Source: Bradyrhizobium daqingense (GTDB lineage: Bacteria > Pseudomonadota > Alphaproteobacteria > Rhizobiales > Xanthobacteraceae). From it: a stretch of DNA of 64,000 nt. The translations under genes and the position numbers were made by a program. The stretch lies in NCBI RefSeq assembly GCF_021044685.1, contig NZ_CP088014.1, forward strand, positions 7,364,001-7,428,000. The letters run 5' to 3'. Of the stretch, positions 1 to 8,545 are shown piece after piece. The notes beneath the pieces were generated by a model. That model was not told the origin of the DNA. It searched no databases and worked only from the letters and a program-made list of their open reading frames with translations. Position 1 is the first letter of the stretch. Each line of letters begins with the position of its first letter.

Positions 1-1
1 G

Positions 2-655
2 TGGACCTGGAATGCGCGGGTCTTCCCCGGCATCGATCCGCTGCCGGTCAGGCTCGGTGACAAGGTGCGCGTGCGCATCGGCAATCTCAGCATGACCAAC
101 CACCCGATCCATCTGCACGGCCACAGTTTCGCGCTGACCTGCACCGACGGCGGCTGGATTCCGGAGAGCGCGCAATATCCGGAGACGACGACGGACGTGC
201 CGGTCGGCGCGGTGCGCGTGTTCGATGTGCTCGCCGACAATCCCGGAGACTGGGCGTTCCATTGCCACAAATCGCACCACACCATGAACGCGATGGGACA
301 CGACGTGCGCAATCTCATCGGCGTGTCGCGCAAGGATCTCGCCAAGGCCGTCGGCAAGCTCGCGCCTGACGGCATGGCCATGGGCTCGACCGGCATGGCC
401 ATGGGCAACATGGAAATGCCCGCGCCCGACAACACGCTGCCGATGATGACCGGCACCGGCCAGTTCGGGCCGATCGAGATGGGCGGCATGTTCACGGTGA
501 TGAAGATCCGCGAGGACCTCGCGCGCGACGATTATCGCGATCCCGGTCCGTACAAATTCCCGCAAGGCACCGTCGCCTACGAAGTGGCGGCTCCCGCCAC
601 AGAGCCCGCCCGGCAAAAGCCGGGCAGCCCGCCGATGAAGAAGACGAAGATGTGA
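2..655 (+). CDS. Multicopper oxidase, C-terminal part (5' end outside window)
   Basis: The reading frame is open from the first bases of the window, so the gene starts upstream; about 217 residues are visible. Copper-ligand motifs of the C-terminal cupredoxin domain are present: HPIHLHGHSF near the start and HCHKSHHTMNAMGH about 60 residues later, which supply type 1 and type 3 copper ligands in this family. A Met-rich stretch follows (repeated GMAMG, NMEMP), as in copper-resistance oxidases. The family oxidises Cu(I) or phenolic substrates in the periplasm. Two small copper-binding protein genes follow on the same strand within 32 bp and 17 bp, which argues for a copper-detoxification operon. 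The signal peptide and first domains cannot be judged here. Confidence 0.9.
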   Translation, partial: WTWNARVFPGIDPLPVRLGDKVRVRIGNLSMTNHPIHLHGHSFALTCTDGGWIPESAQYPETTTDVPVGAVRVFDVLADNPGDWAFHCHKSHHTMNAMGHDVRNLIGVSRKDLAKAVGKLAPDGMAMGSTGMAMGNMEMPAPDNTLPMMTGTGQFGPIEMGGMFTVMKIREDLARDDYRDPGPYKFPQGTVAYEVAAPATEPARQKPGSPPMKKTKM

Positions 656-686
656 GCGTTCGATGAATCACCAAATGGAGACCACG

Positions 687-1136
687 ATGAAGACCACCAT
701 CAAGCTCAGCCTCGCGCTGGCCGCGCTCTCGATCGCGCCGGCCCTTGCCCACGACAAGCACGCGACCTTTTCGGCCGGCGAGCCCGGCGATCCCAAGAAG
801 CCGACGCGCACCATCGAGATTCTGATGAGCGAGATGGACTACACGCCGGCGAAAATCGAGGTCAAGCGCGGCGAGCAGATCCGCTTCGTGCTGCGCAATG
901 TCGGCAAGGAGGACCACGAATTCCTGCTCGCCACACGTGCGGAAAATCTCGCGCATGCGGTGGAGATGAAGAAGCATCCGCACATGGAGCATGACGATCC
1001 CAACGGGGTGCGGCTCGCGCCGAAGAAGACTGCCGAGATCCTGTGGAAGTTCAGCAAGGCCGGCACGTTCGAATATTCCTGCCTGATCCCCGACCATCGC
1101 GACTACGGCATGGTCGGCCACGTCACCGTCAAGTAG
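687..1136 (+). CDS. Periplasmic cupredoxin (plastocyanin-like copper protein)
   Basis: A protein of about 149 residues with an N-terminal signal peptide (MKTTIKLSLALAALSIAPALA) followed by a single cupredoxin domain. Type 1 copper ligands can be read as the His in EDHEF and the Cys, His and Met of YSCLIPDHRDYGMVG. A His/Met-rich patch (EMKKHPHMEHD) lies between them. The ATG at 687 is preferred over the in-frame ATG at 663 because GGAG (677-680) sits six bases before it and it begins the signal peptide directly. It lies between the multicopper oxidase and the CusF-like gene, and probably acts as a periplasmic copper carrier or electron partner. The precise partner is inferred. Confidence 0.88.
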   Translation: MKTTIKLSLALAALSIAPALAHDKHATFSAGEPGDPKKPTRTIEILMSEMDYTPAKIEVKRGEQIRFVLRNVGKEDHEFLLATRAENLAHAVEMKKHPHMEHDDPNGVRLAPKKTAEILWKFSKAGTFEYSCLIPDHRDYGMVGHVTVK

Positions 1137-1153
1137 TGCGAAAGGAAACTCCC

Positions 1154-1456
1154 ATGAACAACATCATCCGTCTCACCGCCGCGCTGGCGCTGACCTTCAG
1201 CATTGCCACCGGAGCGCTCGCGGCCGGAGCCGCATCGATCAGCGGCGAGGTCAAGAAGATCGACGAGGGCGCGGGCAAGATCACGCTCAAGCACGGACCA
1301 GCCAAGAGCCTCGGCATGGAGGAGCCCATGACCATGGTCTACCGCGTCAAGGATGCCGCGATGCTCAAGCAGGTGAAGGTCGGCGACAAGATCACCTTCG
1401 AGGCCGAGGAGGCGGCGTCGGGGTACACGGTGACCAGGATGGAGAAGGCGAAGTAA
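1154..1456 (+). CDS. CusF-like periplasmic copper-binding protein
   Basis: A 100-residue protein with a signal peptide (MNNIIRLTAALALTFSIATGALA) and a small OB-like CusF domain. The metal-binding stretch GMEEPMTMVYRV supplies the clustered Met residues typical of CusF/CopK-type Cu(I)/Ag(I) chaperones. The ATG at 1154 was chosen because AAAGGAAA precedes it and the longer in-frame version has no signal peptide. It is the last gene of the copper operon, 17 bp after the cupredoxin. A palindromic repeat follows, and no clear terminator was seen. Confidence 0.87.
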   Translation: MNNIIRLTAALALTFSIATGALAAGAASISGEVKKIDEGAGKITLKHGPAKSLGMEEPMTMVYRVKDAAMLKQVKVGDKITFEAEEAASGYTVTRMEKAK

Positions 1457-1473
1457 TCCGCTGAAGGTTCCAA

Positions 1474-1563
1474 GACGTCATGGCGGCTTGTCGCGGCCAT
1501 CCACGTCCTCCGCGCGGCACAAAGAACGTGGATGCCCGGGACAAGCCCGGGCATGACGAAGTC
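1474..1563. repeat. Intergenic palindromic repeat
   Basis: Two long arms, 1474-1506 and 1526-1563, are imperfect reverse complements (left GACGTCATGGCGG, right CCGGGCATGACGAAGTC, both containing CATCCACGT or its complement). Similar hairpin-forming intergenic elements recur in Bradyrhizobium and Rhodopseudomonas; that statement is from general knowledge. Confidence 0.6.
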
Positions 1564-1626
1564 TTCCCTCGCCAGATGACCGAAACACCCGAAACACCCC
1601 GCTCCGCCCCTCCTCTCTTCCCTCCG

Positions 1627-1643
1627 TTAACCCTTTGCTAACC
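1627..1643 (+). promoter_or_regulatory. Candidate CtrA box upstream of flhA
   Basis: TTAA-N7-CTAAC (TTAA 1627-1630, CTAAC from 1638), one mismatch from the CtrA consensus TTAA-N7-TTAA(C). It lies about 170 bp before the flhA start. ctrA itself is in this window, and flagellar genes are classic CtrA targets in alphaproteobacteria. Binding is inferred. Confidence 0.45.
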
Positions 1644-1809
1644 ATACACCCGGCAAGAATTGCCGGGTGAAGTCGAGTGTCGTCGGCCGCGTAGAACGGG
1701 AGCTCCCGTGGACGCCAGTGCGGTGCCTCACTTTAGGAACGGCGGCCCCTCGGCCGCCGCGCAGACGTTTGGGGCGCGCGGACGGCAGTCGCGCGGGGAG
1801 GCAGCTAGC

Positions 1810-3951
1810 ATGGTCGACGTCACCGCAGGACAGGGCGTAGGCGCAGCACGGCCCTCGATCCCCTCCCTCAACGATATCGTCACCATCCTCAAGCGCGGCG
1901 ACATCGCGCTGGCGCTCGGCGTCCTCACCATCCTGGTGGTGTTGATCCTGCCCCTGCCCGCCATCGTGCTGGACCTGTTCCTGGCGATCTCGATCACGCT
2001 GTCGATCCTGATCCTGATGACGTCGCTGTTCATCCAGGCGCCGCTGGAATTCTCCGCCTTCCCGACTGTCCTGCTGATCTCGACCATGCTGCGCCTGTCG
2101 CTGAACATGGCCTCGACCCGCCTGATCCTGTCGCACGGGCACGAGGGCACGGCTGCCGCCGGTCACGTCATCGAGGCCTTCGGCAATTTCGTGATGGGCG
2201 GCAATTTCGTCATCGGCATCATCGTCTTTGCCATCCTGATCATCGTCAACTTCATCGTCATCACCAAGGGTTCGGGCCGCATCGCCGAAGTCGCCGCACG
2301 CTTCCACCTCGACGCCATGCCCGGCAAGCAGATGGCGATCGACGCGGACCTCTCCGCCGGCCTGATCGACGAGAAGGTCGCCAAGGAGCGGCGCAAGGAG
2401 CTGGAGGACGAGAGCGGCTTCTTCGGCGCCATGGACGGTGCCTCCAAATTCGTCCGCGGCGATGCCATCGCCGGCCTCTTGATCGTCTTCATCAACGTCG
2501 TCGGCGGCATGATCATCGGCGTCGCGCAGCAGGGCATGTCCTTTGCCGACGCCGGCCGCACCTATACGCTGCTGACCGTCGGCGACGGGCTCGTCACCCA
2601 GGTGCCGGCGCTGATCGTCTCGACCGCGGCCGGCCTGCTCGTCTCCAAGGCCGGCGTCTCCGGCGCCGCCGACAAGGCGCTGATGAAGCAGTTCTCCGGC
2701 TATCCGCAGGCGCTCGCAATGTCGTCGGCGGTGATGCTGGTGCTGGCGGCCCTGCCCGGCATTCCGACGCTCCCATTCCTGGCGCTCGGCGCCGGCGCCG
2801 GCGCGCTCGCCTGGAACGCCCGCAACCGCAACCGGGTCACGGCCAAGGCCGAGGAAGCCGCCAAGGCCGCGCCTGCTCCGGGCATGCCGGGTGCACCGGG
2901 CGCCGCCGCGGCCGAGGAGCCGATCTCGGCTGCGCTCAAGATCGACGACCTCAAGATCGAGCTCGGCTATGCGCTGCTGCCGCTGGTCAACGGTCCAGAC
3001 GGCACCGACCGTCTCACCGAGCAGATCAAGGCGCTGCGCCGCTCGCTCGCGATCGAGATGGGCTTCGTGATGCCGGCCGTGCGCATCCTCGACAACGTCC
3101 AGCTCGAGGCCAACACCTACATCATCAAGATCAAGGAGGTCGACGCCGGCACCGGCAAGATCTGGCCGAACCAGTTCATGGTCATGGATCCCGGCGGCAG
3201 CCAGGTGCAGGTGCCCGGCATCCATACCACCGAGCCGACCTTCGGCCTGCCCGCGACCTGGGTCGACGCCAGCCTCAAGGAAGAGGCCTCGCTCAAGGGC
3301 TATACCGTCGTCGACGCCGCGACCGTGCTCTCGACCCATCTCACCGAGCTGCTCAAGGCCAACATGTCGGACCTGCTCTCCTATGGCGAGGTGCAGAAGC
3401 TGCTCAAGGAGCTGCCGAAGGAGCAGAGCGAGCTGGTCAAGGACATCGTGCCGGGCCAGGTCACCGTCTCCGGCATCCAGCGTGTGCTGCAATTGCTGCT
3501 GGCCGAGCGCATCTCGATCCGCGACCTCTCGACCATCCTCGAAGGCATCGCCGACTCGCTCGCCTTCTCGCGCAATCCCGCGACCATGGTCGAGCATGTC
3601 CGCGCCCGGCTGGCGCGGCAGATCTGTGCACAGAACACCTCCTACAACGGCTATCTGCCGCTGATCGCCTTGTCGGCGCGCTGGGAGCAGGCCTTTGCCG
3701 AGTCGATCATCGGCCAGGGCGAGGAGCGCAGCCTCGCGATGCAGCCCTCGAAGCTGTCGGAGTTCATGACCGCCGTGCGCGAGGCCTTCGAGCGCGCCGC
3801 ACGCGAGGGCGAAGCACCGGTGCTGGTCACCTCTGCGGCAATTCGTCCGTTCGTGCGTTCCCTGGTCGAACGGTTCCGGGCTCAGACCACCGTGCTATCG
3901 CAGGCCGAAATCCACCCGAGGGCGAGGTTGAAAACGGTCGGAAGCATCTGA
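1810..3951 (+). CDS. flhA: Flagellar export gate protein FlhA
   Basis: A 713-residue inner-membrane protein of the flagellar type III export gate. The N-terminal half holds about eight membrane segments starting near residue 30. The FHIPEP family signature region (SAFPTVLLISTMLRLSLNMA) lies near residue 80, and a cytoplasmic charged loop with KQMAIDADLSAG follows at about 175. The C-terminal half is the soluble domain that docks export substrates and chaperones (FliJ, FliI complex). The ATG at 1810 with the purine-rich GGGGAG upstream gives the usual family length; the frame stays open further upstream, but that part looks non-coding. It stands alone here, while fliI and fliJ lie 15 kb away. 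A CtrA-like box precedes it. Confidence 0.97.
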   Translation: MVDVTAGQGVGAARPSIPSLNDIVTILKRGDIALALGVLTILVVLILPLPAIVLDLFLAISITLSILILMTSLFIQAPLEFSAFPTVLLISTMLRLSLNMASTRLILSHGHEGTAAAGHVIEAFGNFVMGGNFVIGIIVFAILIIVNFIVITKGSGRIAEVAARFHLDAMPGKQMAIDADLSAGLIDEKVAKERRKELEDESGFFGAMDGASKFVRGDAIAGLLIVFINVVGGMIIGVAQQGMSFADAGRTYTLLTVGDGLVTQVPALIVSTAAGLLVSKAGVSGAADKALMKQFSGYPQALAMSSAVMLVLAALPGIPTLPFLALGAGAGALAWNARNRNRVTAKAEEAAKAAPAPGMPGAPGAAAAEEPISAALKIDDLKIELGYALLPLVNGPDGTDRLTEQIKALRRSLAIEMGFVMPAVRILDNVQLEANTYIIKIKEVDAGTGKIWPNQFMVMDPGGSQVQVPGIHTTEPTFGLPATWVDASLKEEASLKGYTVVDAATVLSTHLTELLKANMSDLLSYGEVQKLLKELPKEQSELVKDIVPGQVTVSGIQRVLQLLLAERISIRDLSTILEGIADSLAFSRNPATMVEHVRARLARQICAQNTSYNGYLPLIALSARWEQAFAESIIGQGEERSLAMQPSKLSEFMTAVREAFERAAREGEAPVLVTSAAIRPFVRSLVERFRAQTTVLSQAEIHPRARLKTVGSI

Positions 3952-4145
3952 TTTGCCTTAAGAAGCCGTGTGCTTTTAGGACACAGGCAAATGGTTTTTG
4001 AGTTCCTGGCGCCTTGTCGACCACCAGCTGGAAAGCCGTCGGGCAAGCACGTTACAGCCTTGAAATAATTATATAATTGCTCGATCAAGGATTGCCTTCG
4101 ATCGCGACCTTTCACGTCCTTTCACGCTCTTGTGATGGCCCCTTG

Positions 4146-4171
4146 GGAACGAATCCTCCCAATACTAGGTT
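4146..4171 (+). promoter_or_regulatory. Weak EcfG-like promoter before a small membrane protein
   Basis: GGAAC (4146-4150), 17 bases, then GGTT (4168-4171). The EcfG (general stress sigma) consensus in this group is GGAAC-N16/17-CGTT, so there is one mismatch in the -10 element. It lies 74 bp before the small ORF at 4245. Confidence 0.25.
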
Positions 4172-4244
4172 GTTGGGCACCGGAAGCATGAACCTGCCTG
4201 AACCGGCGGGCGACCACTTCGGGTAGATGGCGGCAGGAGCCTTC

Positions 4245-4445
4245 ATGAACCACTCGATCTACAGCGCAGATCGCTCGACCCATTTGAAAATTGTGGTCGT
4301 TGCCCTCGTCGCGGGGATCGCGGTGGCAGGTCTCGGCATCACGGCCCGCATCGGTTCGGATGAAGGCCTGACCGAGACGGCCCGCGTCATCAAGGCCGGC
4401 AAGCCGGTCGCTATCACCAGCTCGAACGCGTCCCTCGTTCGCTAA
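4245..4445 (+). CDS. Small single-pass membrane protein, unknown function
   Basis: A 66-residue protein with one hydrophobic segment at about residues 14-34 (LKIVVVALVAGIAVAGLGI) and a short polar C-terminus that would lie outside the cytoplasm. AGGAG at 4235-4239, five bases before the ATG at 4245, fixes this start over the in-frame ATG at 4227. I do not assign a family. It is monocistronic: a weak stress-type promoter lies upstream and a strong terminator downstream. Confidence 0.6.
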   Translation: MNHSIYSADRSTHLKIVVVALVAGIAVAGLGITARIGSDEGLTETARVIKAGKPVAITSSNASLVR

Positions 4446-4542
4446 GGAGATCTGACGAGTTTTTTGAATTCACGCGGCTCTTTACCAGCCCCCCAAAGTC
4501 GCCACGTGGATATGTAGACGACCCCAACCCCAAGTCGACTAC

Positions 4543-4573
4543 AGAAAGCGCCCGCCCCCCACGGGCGCTTTCT
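4543..4573 (+). terminator. Rho-independent terminator-like hairpin
   Basis: GAAAGCGCCCG (4544-4554) pairs perfectly with CGGGCGCTTTC (4562-4572) around a C-rich loop, about 100 bp after the small membrane protein gene. The arm itself ends in TTTC, with only a short T run after it. Confidence 0.6.
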
Positions 4574-4612
4574 CATGTCTGGGGTATGTCGGTTGGTTGC
4601 GAAATTGCCCCT

Positions 4613-4699
4613 CGTCATTGCGAGGAGCTCTTGCGACGAAGCAATCCAGACTGCCTCCTTGGAAGCAGTCTGGATTGCTTCGCTGCGCTCGCAATGACG
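4613..4699. repeat. Intergenic palindromic repeat with nested arms
   Basis: The outer arms CGTCATTGCGAG (4613-4624) and CTCGCAATGACG (4688-4699) are exact reverse complements. The inner arms GCAATCCAGACTGC and GCAGTCTGGATTGC are also exact. This is a strong cruciform- or hairpin-forming unit of a kind found in many copies in Bradyrhizobium genomes. Confidence 0.7.
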
Positions 4700-4774
4700 G
4701 AGTGCGGAGCGACGGGCGTCGCTCTATTCATTCGCGTCTTCATTGCAGACACAACTTCGCATCCTCGCGGCATC

Positions 4775-5245
4775 TTTCGCCCGAGCTTTTCTTCATCGCC
4801 TCACCCTCGATCGAAAGAGGGCGCAGGGAAGACCGGGTGCCGGCCGGGCACCCACGGTCCACTGTGCGAGAGATGGCAACAAGAACTTGCACAGCGGCAT
4901 ACAGGTGGAGCCAAACATCCGGCCTTCCCTGCGCAGTGGGTTTACGGCGTATGTCGTGCTCTCCCCGGGGAGCGACGCACTATTGCCCCCGTCGCCTTGT
5001 AGATGACTGATGCGCGTGCCCGGTCGGGCCGCTACATCACCGCAAGACTTGGCGCACAGACCCCGGGCGCCAGGACGACACGATTTTGCCGTACGCGAAC
5101 CGCACCCGTCGTTGGCGCGACGCCCTCGCTCACGGTTGCCCGCCCTGCGAAGCTCTTCGCGCCGGTGTGATCCACGTCCACCGCCGCCCGGCCCACGTCG
5201 TGACGATCGCGATACGCCCCTCTTCCTTGGGCCGGGTTGCAGAGA
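4775..5245. repeat. Probable Bradyrhizobium dispersed repeat, no convincing gene
   Basis: The roughly 900 bases between the small membrane protein and the transglycosylase hold no gene I can support. Translations of this part in any frame (for example LHSGIQVEPNIRPSLRSGF) resemble low-quality hypothetical proteins recurring in Bradyrhizobium annotations, which points to an interspersed non-coding or long-dead repeat. This recognition is from memory and cannot be verified here. Several overlapping open frames on both strands are artefacts of GC content. Confidence 0.45.
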
Positions 5246-5373
5246 TGGATACGTTGTTTCCGAATTTCGGTAAAGTAGAATATTTTCGACGCGCGCAATT
5301 GACCGGCATCTTGCGTGTTTCGCCCGTCGGGCACCCAAGAGGTCGTAGCTTGGCTTATCCGCCGACAAGGCAA

Positions 5374-6393
5374 TTATTGGCTTACCGCCGCAGCAATCGC
5401 CACATATTTCGCATAGAACTCGGCGACCCGGCCGCGCCACATGCCAACGAACGCCTCTGACGTCACGTTGTCCACCGATTTCCAGGTGCGCTTGAAGGTC
5501 GGAAGTGTATTGCCCCAAATCGCGCGTTTGCACCACTTCTCGCCCTTCTCCCTTCCTTCGCTGGTGGCACACATTGATTTCCATGCGGAGCGAGCGGGCC
5601 GACTGATGTGCTCCGCGGCGCCTTCCCAGCCCTGCTGATGGATCAAGTAAAGATCGCTCTTGTCTGGCGTCCGGTGCGTGATCCACTCGAACTGGATGCC
5701 TTCGGTAATCATTTTGTAGGCGGCCGCAACGGCGTTATCCCGTGGACTGCGAATCTCCCCAAAGCCGAACTTCCCGAACTCATAGTAGCTCAGCTGGAAC
5801 AATCCGATATACGACCCGGTGCGTTGATTGGGGTTGAAACCGGATTCGATCTTGGCAACCGCCATCATGAAATTGAAATCGAGACCGAACGCGTCGGAAG
5901 CGCGCTTGATCTCTTCGGCCGGCGTTCCGACCGGAATGTCCTTGAACGCACGCAAGACGATCTCCGCCGGTTTCTCGGCGGGCGGCAGTTCGGACCAGAC
6001 GTAGTAAACCAGATAACGGAAATCCTGAGTCGACGCTGCTTTCGGAGCATCGCTGGATGTATCGCGCTCTGGCGGCGGCTGGACGACATCCTGTCCCAAC
6101 GACGCCAATGTTCGCGCGACGGGTTCGTCGACGATCTCGGCGGTGCTCATGGGCCCGAAACCTGCTGACGTCACCGAGCCAGGCTCTGCTCTTTCTGCCC
6201 GAAGCGCTGCCGCAAGTCGTGCGGATGCCTCTGCGTACAACGCAGCCGTCACGATGTTCGCCGGTGCCGCCATGCTCGCTGCCGCTTGCGGCATGACATC
6301 CCGCACTGTCGCCGCCGGTCTGTTACTCGCAGCGGCATACAGGCCGACGGACGCGATAACAGCCACGATGCAGCTGGTCTGCCACACCTTCAT
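5374..6393 (-). CDS. Lytic transglycosylase, SLT-like domain
   Basis: A protein of about 339 residues with an N-terminal hydrophobic signal/anchor (VWQTSCIVAVIASVGLYAAA), an Ala-rich spacer, and a C-terminal SLT/lysozyme-like domain. The catalytic Glu is seen in MAVAKIESGFNP, followed by the typical YIGLFQLSYYEFGKFG stretch. Such enzymes cleave peptidoglycan glycan strands with 1,6-anhydro bond formation in the periplasm, and often open the wall for secretion machines or flagella. The ATG at 6393 was chosen because the frame further upstream encodes Arg/Cys-rich sequence overlapping a relic of another gene. A GrlR-like gene lies upstream on the same strand, and a link to secretion is possible but unproven. 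Confidence 0.85.
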   Translation of the reverse strand: MKVWQTSCIVAVIASVGLYAAASNRPAATVRDVMPQAAASMAAPANIVTAALYAEASARLAAALRAERAEPGSVTSAGFGPMSTAEIVDEPVARTLASLGQDVVQPPPERDTSSDAPKAASTQDFRYLVYYVWSELPPAEKPAEIVLRAFKDIPVGTPAEEIKRASDAFGLDFNFMMAVAKIESGFNPNQRTGSYIGLFQLSYYEFGKFGFGEIRSPRDNAVAAAYKMITEGIQFEWITHRTPDKSDLYLIHQQGWEGAAEHISRPARSAWKSMCATSEGREKGEKWCKRAIWGNTLPTFKRTWKSVDNVTSEAFVGMWRGRVAEFYAKYVAIAAAVSQ

Positions 6394-6529
6394 CGCCGGA
6401 AGTCCACCGATGGCGTCTGTACGAAGACTGCTTGCATGTTCCTGCGGCCCATGGGTGAGCATTCTTCGTAGAATCTTAAGGTTTAAATGTGGTGAACGGG
6501 AGCAGGCTTCTGCCGCGCAGCAGCGACTA

Positions 6530-6655
6530 CCACGTTCCGCAGGCCGGCTGCGGTGCCTGCACGGTCGGCGCGAACCGGCAGGATCACGATTGGATGCAGC
6601 CCATCGATCACGCCAAGGCAATGTCGCCGGCCGCGAACACGCCGCCAACACGAGT
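6530..6655 (-). pseudogene. Decayed fragment of an NDH-2-like FAD oxidoreductase
   Basis: On the minus strand this stretch encodes, across shifted frames, GGVFAAGDIA, VIDGLHPIVI, SCRFA and APTVQAPQP. They match in order parts of the intact flavoprotein at 13434-14657 (GGVFAAGDVA, VIDGLHPTVM, SCQFA, APTVQAPPP). The part between SCQFA and APTVQA is deleted and frames are broken, so this is a dead internally deleted copy. It lies 7 kb from the intact paralogue. Confidence 0.75.
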
Positions 6656-6660
6656 CCGCC

Positions 6661-7383
6661 CTAAGCAGCGCTGATCAATTCCAGACGGGCTTCGAACCTG
6701 ATGCTGCGCTTGCCCGCAAGGGCCGTGCCCTCGAGGATACCGCCCTTCGCATCGCACGTTCCCGAAAAACCAATTCCAATCTCATGTCCGCCAAATACCG
6801 GGTCTTCGCCTCGCGCTGGCGTATGCTCCTGATTGACCATCTGCCCTCTCCATCGACCGTTGGAGGAGGAATATGACCCGAGATAGTAGAAGAAGGCATC
6901 GCCGCCCAAGATGCGGCCGCTCTTCAACAGCATCACGCCAGTCAGGCCGCCGGGGACGCCGTCCAGAATCTTCAGATGGATGGAGTACAATCCGTCGGAA
7001 ATGCCACCTTCACCAATCAATCCGGGCGGGGGAAGGTCGCTTTCATCCAGCGGGGTCATGATGGATCGAAAGATGGCACCGGGCACCTGCGGAGAGCTGC
7101 CCTCGAAGTGAAACGCTTTACCAACCGCCCTGCCCACGACAGAAATGGACGAAACGTCGGAACCGAGTAAAGACTGATGATCGGCGCCAAAATTGTGTCG
7201 TCGGCTGGTCACATCGACCCGGATTGAGTCCGCGTCGACATGGTAATTCCCGATATGAGCAAACCCTGAATTGCCGCCCAGCAACTTGCCCCGGCGCACG
7301 TAGGTGACGCTCCGTCCAACCGCTTGGTTGATCGAAAATTCGCTTTTGAAGAGGCCGTCGAAAGCGCTTGATAACTCGTTCAT
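6661..7383 (-). CDS. Protein with two tandem GrlR-like domains
   Basis: About 240 residues with two copies of a GrlR-type beta-rich fold. The N-terminal copy contains VRRGKLLGGNSGFAHIGNY. The C-terminal copy contains LKSGRILGGDAFFYYLGSY, then a GHEIGIGFSGTCD segment near the end. GrlR is the negative regulator of the enterohaemorrhagic E. coli type III secretion regulator GrlA; rhizobial homologues are mostly uncharacterised. ATG 7383 is chosen because homology begins just after it. The frame is open up to 7482. No type III secretion genes other than flagellar ones lie in the window, so the target is unknown. The adjacent transglycosylase may be a functional partner, by inference only. Confidence 0.65.
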   Translation of the reverse strand: MNELSSAFDGLFKSEFSINQAVGRSVTYVRRGKLLGGNSGFAHIGNYHVDADSIRVDVTSRRHNFGADHQSLLGSDVSSISVVGRAVGKAFHFEGSSPQVPGAIFRSIMTPLDESDLPPPGLIGEGGISDGLYSIHLKILDGVPGGLTGVMLLKSGRILGGDAFFYYLGSYSSSNGRWRGQMVNQEHTPARGEDPVFGGHEIGIGFSGTCDAKGGILEGTALAGKRSIRFEARLELISAA

Positions 7384-7714
7384 CCGGCACCACCGATCAA
7401 CTCGGACCCGTCTTTTGCTCAGCGGCTCACTCGGACCGTCGTAGGGGAGCATGCGCTTGTTTATACAGGTGGTGCCAGCCAAAGCAATTTCTCGGTTCGA
7501 GATTGCAATCTGGTGCTACGAGCCTTCGTCTCGAAGCGGACGCGGGATTGGAGGGACTGCAGGCTTAGAATGACCAGCCTCACTAGCTGAGGAAGTCAAC
7601 CTCACCAATATCCAAAGCATCATCCCTGCCGTTTCAAGACACGGTGCCTTGGAATACGGGGACAATCGGCGGTGCAAAGCCGCCGCTGCACTAAGCACCA
7701 CCAAATTAATTCAA

Positions 7715-8545
7715 TCAGAACCGATAGTTGATGCCGGCCTTGGCCGTATGAAGCTGAACCTCCGTGTCCGTGAAGGACGCTCCAGGGAAGGCAAGAGCAT
7801 TGCCGTTCGACCGACCGAGATTGATGTAGATGTACTCGGCCTTGAACGTCCAGCGCGGATTGAAGGCCCATTCAACGCCGCCGCCGGCGGAGAAACCGAG
7901 CTGGACCTCGGACGATGACGCGCTGCGCGTCAAGGCCGGGAAGAAGCCGTTGAAATTGGCGATATTCGGGGTGGCGAGGTTGGAGGTGAAGATACTGTTC
8001 TTGACGTGGCCCCAGGCGAAGCCGCCGGTGCCGTAGATCAGCACATTGTTCGCAGCATAGCCGATGCGTCCGCGGACCGTGCCGAAGACGTCGATTTCCT
8101 GCTTGAGGTTGAAGACGCCGGTGAACGCGCCATTGTCGCCGCCGATCGTTCCGGTGACGCTGAAGGGGCGGCTCGCCGTCTCCCTGATGGCTGCGCCGCT
8201 GACATCCGCTTCCACACCGTAGACGAACGTGCCGGACTGCCAGTTGTAGCCGACCTGGCCGCCGCCGAACCCACCCTTGGGACTCACATCCAGCGAGAAC
8301 GGCCCTGTACCACCCGTCACGACATAGCCGGGGACCGTCCCGGTCGCCAGCGCGCCCGGATCGAAGGTCGCGGTCGGATCGCTCCAGCCATAGCCACCGT
8401 GCACGCCGGCATAAAAACCGGTCCAGCTGAACGCGACCGGCGCGGGCGGCGCCTTGGTGTAGGCCCTAGCAAGGTCGGCCGCAGAGGCGGCCTGGGAGAG
8501 ACCGAGAGCCGAGAGCAGGAGAGCACCGGAGACGATGGATTTCAT
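7715..8545 (-). CDS. Outer-membrane beta-barrel protein (Omp25/31-like)
   Basis: A 276-residue protein with a signal peptide ending ASAADLARAY, an opening strand FSWTGFYAGVHGGYGW, a central strand pair GRIGYAANNVLIYGTGGFAWG, and a C-terminus ending YRF, the aromatic end recognised by the BAM machinery. This is the standard rhizobial porin-like 8-stranded barrel layout. The ATG at 8545 has GAGGG six bases upstream. It lies directly downstream of, and in the same direction as, the four-barrel protein, and the two share the family. Function is structural or permeability-related; substrate unknown. Confidence 0.88.
   Translation of the reverse strand: MKSIVSGALLLSALGLSQAASAADLARAYTKAPPAPVAFSWTGFYAGVHGGYGWSDPTATFDPGALATGTVPGYVVTGGTGPFSLDVSPKGGFGGGQVGYNWQSGTFVYGVEADVSGAAIRETASRPFSVTGTIGGDNGAFTGVFNLKQEIDVFGTVRGRIGYAANNVLIYGTGGFAWGHVKNSIFTSNLATPNIANFNGFFPALTRSASSSEVQLGFSAGGGVEWAFNPRWTFKAEYIYINLGRSNGNALAFPGASFTDTEVQLHTAKAGINYRF

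Noticed and set aside
492-1121. Minus-strand frame opposite the cupredoxin
   Set aside because: Antisense to genes with clear copper motifs; no domain of its own.
1627-3597. A 656-codon minus-strand open frame antisense to flhA
   Set aside because: Its product is rich in Asp, Gly, Arg and His with no domain; it is the third-position GC shadow of flhA.
4793-5686. A 297-codon minus-strand open frame next to the transglycosylase
   Set aside because: It overlaps the 3' end of the transglycosylase and a probable dispersed repeat; the product is Arg/Cys-rich without family resemblance.
7660-7700. Terminator after the single OMP gene
   Set aside because: A short GC hairpin (CGGCGG/CCGCCG) exists but no T run follows it on the minus strand.
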